10,242 nucleotides of DNA from Treponema sp. (GTDB taxonomy: Bacteria; Spirochaetota; Spirochaetia; Treponematales; Breznakiellaceae): NCBI GenBank assembly GCA_031258265.1, contig JAIRNB010000196.1, positions 1 through 10,242 of the forward strand, given 5' to 3'. Below, piece after piece: positions 6,769 through 10,242 of this stretch. Numbering within the stretch: position 1 is the stretch's first letter; each line of letters opens with the position of its first letter. Made by a program: the position numbers and the translations under genes. Below the pieces are notes generated by a model. That model saw only the letters and a program-made list of their open reading frames with translations. It had not been told where the DNA came from and did not search any database.

Positions 6769-6795
6769 ATGTTCAGCGAGAGCGGAACAAAGTAG
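6769..6795 (+). CDS. Possible 8-residue leader peptide enclosed by an inverted repeat
   Basis: ATG to TAG encodes MFSESGTK. A good ribosome site, GGAGGGG (6755-6761), lies 7 nt upstream. The arms ACCCGGT (6762-6768) and ACCGGGT flank it (right arm ends near 6814), so translation would compete with folding. No run of any one amino-acid codon points to a classical attenuator. It could be chance. Confidence 0.25.
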   Translation: MFSESGTK

Positions 6796-6952
6796 CCGGA
6801 ACAGCAACCGGGTTTAAGTACGCGATGCTGTTTCGGCGCACGTGGCATTTACCCGGAGACATTGTTTAAAAAATTGGGACGCGGGAGACGCGTCCGCCTG
6901 GGGGAAAATTTGCCTTGGCGGTTCCGCCTCCGGTTCAAAAGGAGATATGCCC

Positions 6953-7444
6953 GTGCTTTTGGATTTGTTCAAGAAAAAAATTATCAACCAACTCATTGCC
7001 GCGGATGACGGCCGGATACTCCACGATTCGCTTGAGCCCTATTTTCGATCTTTTACCGGAGCTTTTGAGCCGGATATGCCCTTTACGTTTTACTTTGAAG
7101 CCAGGGATAAACCGGCGCTGTTCGTCTACGACGCCACTCCCATAGACCGCCGCTCCAGCCACGCCCTGTTTGTAGAGCGCTGCGAGAAGATCAAAGCAGG
7201 GATACTGCCCATTACCGGCTTCCTCCGGGAGCTTGCCGGAGCAGACTATGTGCAGGAAACGCCCCTGAACTTCAAGGACCGCCCGCCCCTGCCGCCGGAT
7301 TATGCAAACTACTGGCGCAGGTACCGGAATTTCTATATGGACTCGATAAACGGCCTAAGCTACGCGTGCTTCACCAAACTGACCCCCACACAAAAACTCT
7401 ATGATCTGTGGGTAAAGTTTAACCCCAAGGCGCTGGCGGGGTAG
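6953..7444 (+). CDS. Protein of unknown function, 163 residues
   Basis: I do not recognise this protein. The start is taken as GTG 6953 because AAGGAG (6939-6944) lies 8 nt upstream; the ATG at 6947 in the same frame is only 2 nt from that site, and the ATG at 6842 would run through hairpins. The protein begins with an amphipathic helix (MLLDLFKKKIINQLIAADDG) and has no signal peptide or membrane span, so it is probably cytoplasmic. It is rich in aromatic residues, notably MPFTFYFEARDKPALFVYDA near 43-62 and YANYWRRYRNFYMDS near 122-136. Codon use is like the GC-rich left side. It stands alone, downstream of a long structured leader, and is followed by a GC-rich hairpin. Coding status is well supported by length and the ribosome site. 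Confidence 0.72.
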   Translation: MLLDLFKKKIINQLIAADDGRILHDSLEPYFRSFTGAFEPDMPFTFYFEARDKPALFVYDATPIDRRSSHALFVERCEKIKAGILPITGFLRELAGADYVQETPLNFKDRPPLPPDYANYWRRYRNFYMDSINGLSYACFTKLTPTQKLYDLWVKFNPKALAG

Positions 7445-7481
7445 GAGGAGAACCATTGTAATTCTTCCCGTTTTGGGCGCA

Positions 7482-7498
7482 TCCGGGCGGCGCCCGGA
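7482..7498 (+). terminator. GC-rich hairpin after the unknown gene, weak terminator
   Basis: TCCGGGC (7482-7488) and GCCCGGA (7492-7498) form a perfect stem with a 3-nt loop, about 38 bp past the stop. Only a distant TTGTTT follows, so termination would be inefficient or Rho-dependent. Confidence 0.4.
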
Positions 7499-7515
7499 CC
7501 GGGCTTTCCGCGCCC

Positions 7516-7545
7516 TTGTTTAAAGAAGAAAAATCGTAGTACAAT
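7516..7545 (+). promoter_or_regulatory. Promoter in front of the AAA-ATPase remnant, leaderless geometry
   Basis: TTGTTT (7516-7521) and TACAAT (7540-7545) are 18 bp apart, and the ATG at 7552 begins 6 nt after the -10 box. No ribosome binding site intervenes. It could now serve the toxin-antitoxin pair downstream. Confidence 0.5.
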
Positions 7546-7551
7546 CATTAT

Positions 7552-7836
7552 ATGGGACAGAAACTGCCCATCGGCATACAGGACTTTGCCTCCATTCGGG
7601 AAGTTGGGAAGCCCCTGCCCACCCTGGGGCCCCTTTTCGAGGAGCGGCGGCAATTTTTCGGCCCCATCGCGGGAAAGCCGCCGCTTGCCGTCGATTCCCT
7701 TGAGCGGGGGTGGAAGCGGCATCCGGTTATCCGCATTGACCTGAATGCCGGGGATTACGCCGAGGGGGCGGGGATTTTCAAAGCGGCGTTACGGAACAAG
7801 GAGATTATTGCAGACCATGCGAATAACCGCCGCTGA
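7552..7836 (+). pseudogene. Remnant of an AAA-ATPase/PD-(D/E)XK nuclease family protein
   Basis: The start, MGQKLPIGIQDFASIRE, is the signature opening of the large 'predicted AAA-ATPase' family (about 500-600 residues, PD-(D/E)XK nuclease domain at the C-terminus), which is abundant in anaerobic gut bacteria. Later pieces also fit: a P-loop scar (GPIAGKPPLAV, about 37-47, where RPRRFGKS would be expected) and LERGWKRHPVIRIDLNAGDY (50-69), corresponding to the family's 'DW..YPVI.LDLN' block. The stretch between these blocks is shorter than normal, the P-loop serine is lost, and the frame ends at 94 residues. So this is an internally deleted, inactive fragment. Its 3' end overlaps the mntA-like gene by 20 bp in another frame, which suggests that the toxin-antitoxin module joined or replaced the rest of the gene. 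Confidence 0.7.
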
Positions 7837-8104
7837 AAAGGATGCATTGGTTCACTCGGTCCGTCAGGAGGATCCCAACGCCCGGATATGGCTGTTCGGG
7901 TCCCGCCTTGACGACTCGAAAAAAGGCGGCGATATAGATATAGCTGTTCTTTCCCCCCTGATACATATACCCGAGCGGATACGTATACGGCGTGCTATTA
8001 TTGACCGTATCGGGGATCAGAAAATTGATATAGTTGTTTCCCCTGACGGAACCGATCCTTTTTTTCGGCTGGCGGTGGAGACGGGAATACGGATAGATGA
8101 GTAA
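7817..8104 (+). CDS. MntA-type nucleotidyltransferase antitoxin
   Basis: 95-residue minimal nucleotidyltransferase. The signature WLFGSRLDDSKKGGDIDIAV gives the GS pair (G28, S29) and two metal-binding aspartates (D39, D41); D71 in QKIDIVV supplies the third carboxylate, so the site looks complete. Proteins of this type neutralise the partner HEPN toxin by adding AMP to a tyrosine next to its active site. The ATG at 7817 is used; AAGGAG at 7798-7803 is rather far (13 nt), and an in-frame TTG at 7808 is an alternative. It overlaps the HEPN gene by 8 bp (ATG of the partner before its own TAA), showing translational coupling. Function is inferred from motifs and pairing. Confidence 0.85.
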   Translation: MRITAAEKDALVHSVRQEDPNARIWLFGSRLDDSKKGGDIDIAVLSPLIHIPERIRIRRAIIDRIGDQKIDIVVSPDGTDPFFRLAVETGIRIDE

Positions 8105-8537
8105 CGCCGCTCTGGATGTGCTTAAAACAAATCTGGAAAGCCTTAAGCAAAGCATAAAATGGCTGCGCCGTTCTTATGATATTTGCATGGGTATCGGGAC
8201 AAAGGATAACTATACGGAAGATGAGTTTGACCATTTTGAGAATTTGACTTCACGGTATGCTCGGACCACCGATTTGCTGATTGGCAAGGTGCTGCGGAGC
8301 ATTGACAGCGTTGAATTGATGAACAGCGGCAGCATTATCGACGCTGCAAACGGAGCGGAAAAACGGGGCATAGTTGAGTCTGTCTCGAAATTGCGCGACT
8401 TAAAAGATCTTCGCAATGCGATAGCCCATGAATATGAAACCGAAGATATAAAAACGCTTTTCTCCCTGGCGCTTGCCTCATCTTCACAGTTATTTGAAAT
8501 TGCGGATAAAGCGATAAAATACTGCGGGAAGTACTAA
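8097..8537 (+). CDS. HepT-type HEPN toxin
   Basis: 146 residues, mostly helical. The HEPN ribonuclease motif RX4HXY is intact: R106, H111 and Y113 in LRNAIAHEYE. In characterised MntA/HepT pairs the arginine and histidine cleave RNA, and the tyrosine is the residue AMP-modified by the antitoxin, so all parts needed for toxicity and its control are present. The gene begins 8 bp before the mntA-like stop, antitoxin first. It lies in accessory DNA beside decayed genes, typical of a mobile stability or defence module. The HI0074-like substrate-binding subunit family is a related alternative, but the RX4HXY motif favours HepT. No terminator is evident downstream. Confidence 0.83.
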   Translation: MSNAALDVLKTNLESLKQSIKWLRRSYDICMGIGTKDNYTEDEFDHFENLTSRYARTTDLLIGKVLRSIDSVELMNSGSIIDAANGAEKRGIVESVSKLRDLKDLRNAIAHEYETEDIKTLFSLALASSSQLFEIADKAIKYCGKY

Positions 8538-8633
8538 ACGGGCATGAAAATCTTTCCTTATGAAGAATCAGACTGTTTTTAAAGAGGTCTAAAAAAAAAA
8601 TTCTGTAGAACGCCCTCGTTTACCAAAACATAA
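8538..8633 (+). other. AT-rich gap with homopolymer runs before the cupin array
   Basis: Contains an A10 run (8591-8600), with an A8 run just beyond at 8643-8650. An isolated 12-codon frame (ATG 8544, MKIFPYEESDCF, stop at 8580) has no ribosome site and no recognised relative. All three plus frames are closed within short distances, so if a longer coding 5' end for the first cupin once existed here, it has been broken. Confidence 0.4.
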
Positions 8634-9068
8634 CGGTGGATTAAAAAAAATAGGATTAGTAAAATAAAAATACCCGAAATAATAAATCTCCCTAAAATTC
8701 TCGACAAGCGGGGGAACCTGTCTTTTTTTGAAAACAACAGTCAAATACCCTTTGAAATCAAGCGGACCTATTGGATATACGATGTGCCCGGTGGAGAATT
8801 TCGGGGCGGCCATGCATACAAGGAAAACGAAGAATTTATAGTCGCCCTTTCCGGCAGTTTTGACGTGGTCCTTGACGATGGTCGGCAAAAAACCACCTAT
8901 AGCTTAAACAGATCCTATTATGGCTTATATGTGCCAAAACTGTATTGGCGGGAGATGAATAATTTTTCAACCAATTCCCTGGCCCTGATTGTATCCTGCA
9001 CTGAATATGACCAAGATGATTATATCAGAGATTATGATAAATTTTGTGTATTGAGGAAAACTCTATGA
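8634..9068 (+). CDS. Sugar 3,4-ketoisomerase-like cupin, copy 1, no standard start codon and altered active site
   Basis: FdtA/QdtA/WxcM-type cupins isomerise dTDP-4-keto-6-deoxyglucose to the 3-keto sugar used for amino-sugars of surface glycans. Coordinates give the whole open frame after the stop at 8631. Homology starts at about 8676: PEIINLPKILDKRGNLSF, then IPFEIKRTYWIYDVPGGE, and runs to the normal end YDQDDYIRDYDKFCVLRKTL. Yet there is no ATG, GTG or TTG in frame before the GTG at 8784, which lies inside the fold. So either an ATA/ATT codon (8664 or 8640) is used, or the 5' end is lost. The paired histidines of the family (HAH) read HAY here, and the following Gln is Glu. Catalysis is therefore doubtful. 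Its TGA overlaps the ATG of copy 2 by 4 bp. Confidence 0.72.
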   Translation, partial: RWIKKNRISKIKIPEIINLPKILDKRGNLSFFENNSQIPFEIKRTYWIYDVPGGEFRGGHAYKENEEFIVALSGSFDVVLDDGRQKTTYSLNRSYYGLYVPKLYWREMNNFSTNSLALIVSCTEYDQDDYIRDYDKFCVLRKTL

Positions 9069-9487
9069 AGCGAAGTTCTGTATATGATTGTTCTATGATT
9101 GAGCTGCCGATTAATCACCGGGAAAGAGGAAATATAACGGTTATTGAAAACGATATAACCATTTCCTTTGCTGTCCGGCGTATTTATTATCTGTATGATG
9201 TACCCGGCGGGGAATCCCGGGGTGGTCATGCGCATAAAACACTGCGGCAATTAATTATAGCCGCTTCAGGCAGCTTTGATGTTATATTAAACGACGGAAT
9301 AATAAAACGGATATTTGTCTTGAACAGGCCCTATCAGGGTTTACTTGTTACTCCCGGTATATGGCGCGAACTCGATAATTTTTCATCAGGTTCAGTGTGT
9401 TTGGTTTTGGCTTCGCAAGAATATGATGTGCAGGATTATATTCGGGAGTATGAGGAATTTTTAACGTGGGAAAAAAATGATATATAA
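9065..9487 (+). CDS. Sugar 3,4-ketoisomerase-like cupin, copy 2, intact
   Basis: 140 residues, the usual length for FdtA/QdtA enzymes, which move the keto group of dTDP-4-keto-6-deoxyglucose from C4 to C3 for synthesis of 3-amino-3,6-dideoxyhexoses. All family blocks are present: RGNITVIEND (21-30), RRIYYLYDVPGGESRGGHAHK (38-58) with the catalytic-type pair H55 and H57, then IIAASGSFDVILNDG, LNRPYQGLLVTPGIWREL, FSSGSVCLVLAS and YDVQDYIREYEEFL. GAGGA (9053-9057) is 7 nt before the ATG at 9065, inside the end of copy 1, so translation is coupled. A GTG at 9044 is in frame but badly placed. No aminotransferase or nucleotide-sugar genes are in view, so the exact sugar is unknown. Confidence 0.88.
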   Translation: MKRSSVYDCSMIELPINHRERGNITVIENDITISFAVRRIYYLYDVPGGESRGGHAHKTLRQLIIAASGSFDVILNDGIIKRIFVLNRPYQGLLVTPGIWRELDNFSSGSVCLVLASQEYDVQDYIREYEEFLTWEKNDI

Positions 9488-9939
9488 AAGCACGGAATAC
9501 CCCCCCGATTGCAGTTTCTGTTTTTGATTGTTCCTATATTGAGCTGGATAAACATCCTGACGAAAAAGGCAATTTAACCGTTGTAGAGAACAATATACAT
9601 GTACCCTTTAGTCCTCAACGGGTCTTTTATCTTTATGATATACCGGGCGGGGAATCAAGGGGCGCCCACGCTCATAAAAAGTGCCACCAATTTCTTGTTG
9701 CCGCAGGCGGCGCTTTTGAAGTTGCGCTTGATGACGGAAAAAATAAAAGGACAGTCCTGCTAAATCGCCCCTATTACGGGCTGCATATTCCTCCGGGTAT
9801 TTGGGCCGCAGAACAGGGGTTTTCTTCCGGCTCTATTTGCCTGGTACTCGCCTCCCATCAATATGACACGGAAGATTATATTCGGGACTATGGGGAATTT
9901 TTAGCGTGGAAAACTAAGCGAGAAGTAGGGGTTGTCTAG
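9477..9939 (+). pseudogene. Sugar 3,4-ketoisomerase-like cupin, copy 3, out of frame at a C7 run
   Basis: Translating the frame from 9508 gives a complete cupin: VSVFDCSYIELD, KGNLTVVENN, RVFYLYDIPGGESRGAHAHK (both family histidines kept), LLNRPYYGLHIPPGIW, SGSICLVLAS and YDTEDYIRDYGEFLAW, stopping at TAG 9937-9939. That frame has no usable start: it is closed by TGA at 9478 and has no ATG, GTG or TTG before the fold. The ATG at 9477, overlapping the end of copy 2 by 11 bp, is in a different frame and stops at 9525. Between them are seven Cs (9500-9506). Dropping one C joins the two frames into a 153-residue protein. It may be a phase-variable gene in the off state, a young pseudogene or a base-call error. 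The downstream acyltransferase GTG overlaps its stop by 1 bp. Confidence 0.8.
9500..9506 (+). repeat. C7 homopolymer run at the frameshift in cupin copy 3
   Basis: Seven Cs near the 5' end of copy 3, eight codons after the candidate ATG at 9477. Length 6 would put the ATG in frame with the cupin; length 7, as seen, does not. Confidence 0.8.
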
Positions 9940-10133
9940 TGATAAAGCCCCTTGCTTCACTACGATTTTTATTTGCCCTTTGTGTTTTTTTATCCCATTA
10001 CGCCATAGGCGAAAAGCCAATTTTCTATGAAGGATATATCGGCGTAGAATTCTTTTTTATCCTGAGCGGTTTTATTATTTCGTATAACCTAAATTCCCTA
10101 CGAAATATAGTATACAATTATACCAAGTTCTAA
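9939..10133 (+). pseudogene. Acyltransferase family 3 (OafA-like), 5' fragment only
   Basis: Membrane O-acyltransferases of this family (about 330-380 residues, ten or so spans) decorate surface polysaccharides. Here only the first 64 codons remain: MIKPLASLRFLFALCVFLSH (family start, with the conserved histidine of the first span) and YIGVEFFFILSGFIISYNL, the second-span motif. A TAA at 10131 then ends the frame, and the 109 bp after it do not continue the family in any frame I tried. The GTG start at 9939 is supported by AGGGG (9927-9931) 7 nt upstream and overlaps the stop of cupin copy 3 by 1 bp, so it belonged to the same operon. It is truncated, perhaps by an insertion whose edge is in 10134-10242. 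Confidence 0.75.
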
Positions 10134-10242
10134 AAAACGGGCTCTTTCTGCTGAAAAACGGGGGTTTAGCGGCCTGTTTCGACCCTCTACTACCTCTTTC
10201 AACCCTTTTTTGCCTTCCGGATAATGACTTCTCCCGGGCGAC
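10134..10242. other. Unassigned sequence after the broken acyltransferase
   Basis: No gene recognised. AAAAACGGG occurs twice within about 30 bp (near 10132 and 10155). One minus-strand frame is open from the window edge and rich in Arg, Lys and Ser, but resembles nothing I know. It could be the end of an inserted element continuing to the right. Confidence 0.3.

Larger units (their letters stand above)
6381..6952. other. Structured intergenic region between divergent genes
   Basis: I see no convincing gene in this stretch of almost 600 bp. It holds, in order, a plus-strand promoter-like site with a C11 run, a 35-nt hairpin (6698-6732), a short leader ORF inside an inverted repeat (6762-6814), and two GC-rich hairpins: GGACGCG/CGCGTCC (6877-6895) and GGCGG/CCGCC (6917-6928). 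CGGAACA occurs twice, at about 6783 and 6800. Features read in the plus direction would form a long leader of about 360 nt for the gene at 6953. It does not match tRNA, tmRNA, RNase P or T-box signatures that I could recognise. Confidence 0.5.

Noticed and set aside
7399..7722. 107-residue minus-strand open frame across the AAA-ATPase remnant promoter
   Set aside because: Crosses a hairpin and promoter, proline- and glycine-rich shadow sequence, no ribosome site.
10134..10242. Possible CRISPR or insertion-sequence end
   Set aside because: Only a 9-mer repeated twice; no regular repeat-spacer pattern, terminal inverted repeat or transposase within the window.
1..10242. tRNA or rRNA genes
   Set aside because: No cloverleaf with a GGTTCGA-type arm or rRNA core sequence was seen on either strand.

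Overview
The window is bacterial and looks spirochaetal, most like a Treponema from an insect gut. That placement is an inference from the mix of genes (a receptor-type chemotaxis protein, a ComFB-family protein, an alanine dehydrogenase/symporter pair) and was not tested by any search. The left two thirds is GC-rich housekeeping DNA read almost entirely from the minus strand. The right third is accessory DNA on the plus strand, visibly more AT-rich past about 8100, with several damaged genes.

Minus-strand block (1-6345, in transcription order): an HD-superfamily phosphohydrolase with an apparently leaderless promoter; a ComFB-family protein with an unusual extra C-terminal domain, 19 bp downstream; a 39-bp tandem repeat that stays open as a basic peptide; a strong two-way terminator; a six-pass methyl-accepting chemotaxis protein whose start is a TTG set by its ribosome binding site; the SRP RNA gene (ffs) with a clear promoter; and an alanine operon, ald followed 28 bp later by an AGCS-type sodium:alanine symporter that runs off the left edge. 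Together the last two import L-alanine and deaminate it to pyruvate and ammonia.

Middle (6346-6952): about 600 bp with no convincing gene but much structure. It holds a consensus -35 box followed by an 11-C run in the promoter spacer, a large hairpin, an 8-codon leader ORF enclosed by an inverted repeat, and GC-rich hairpins just before an unrecognised 163-residue protein.

Plus-strand accessory block (7552-10242): a decayed N-terminal scrap of the AAA-ATPase/PD-(D/E)XK family; a complete MNT/HEPN (MntA/HepT-type) toxin-antitoxin pair overlapping by 8 bp; then three tandem, overlapping sugar 3,4-ketoisomerase-like cupins (FdtA/QdtA/WxcM type) and the first 64 codons of an acyltransferase. Of the three cupins, the first has no normal start codon and has lost one of the paired family histidines, the second is intact, and the third is out of frame at a run of seven Cs, where removing a single C restores a full-length gene. 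This looks like a surface-glycan locus that is either decaying or switched by slippage in homopolymer runs.

The most notable points are the C7 frameshift in the triplicated cupin array, the C11 run inside a promoter spacer, the ComFB fusion, and two promoters with identical leaderless geometry.
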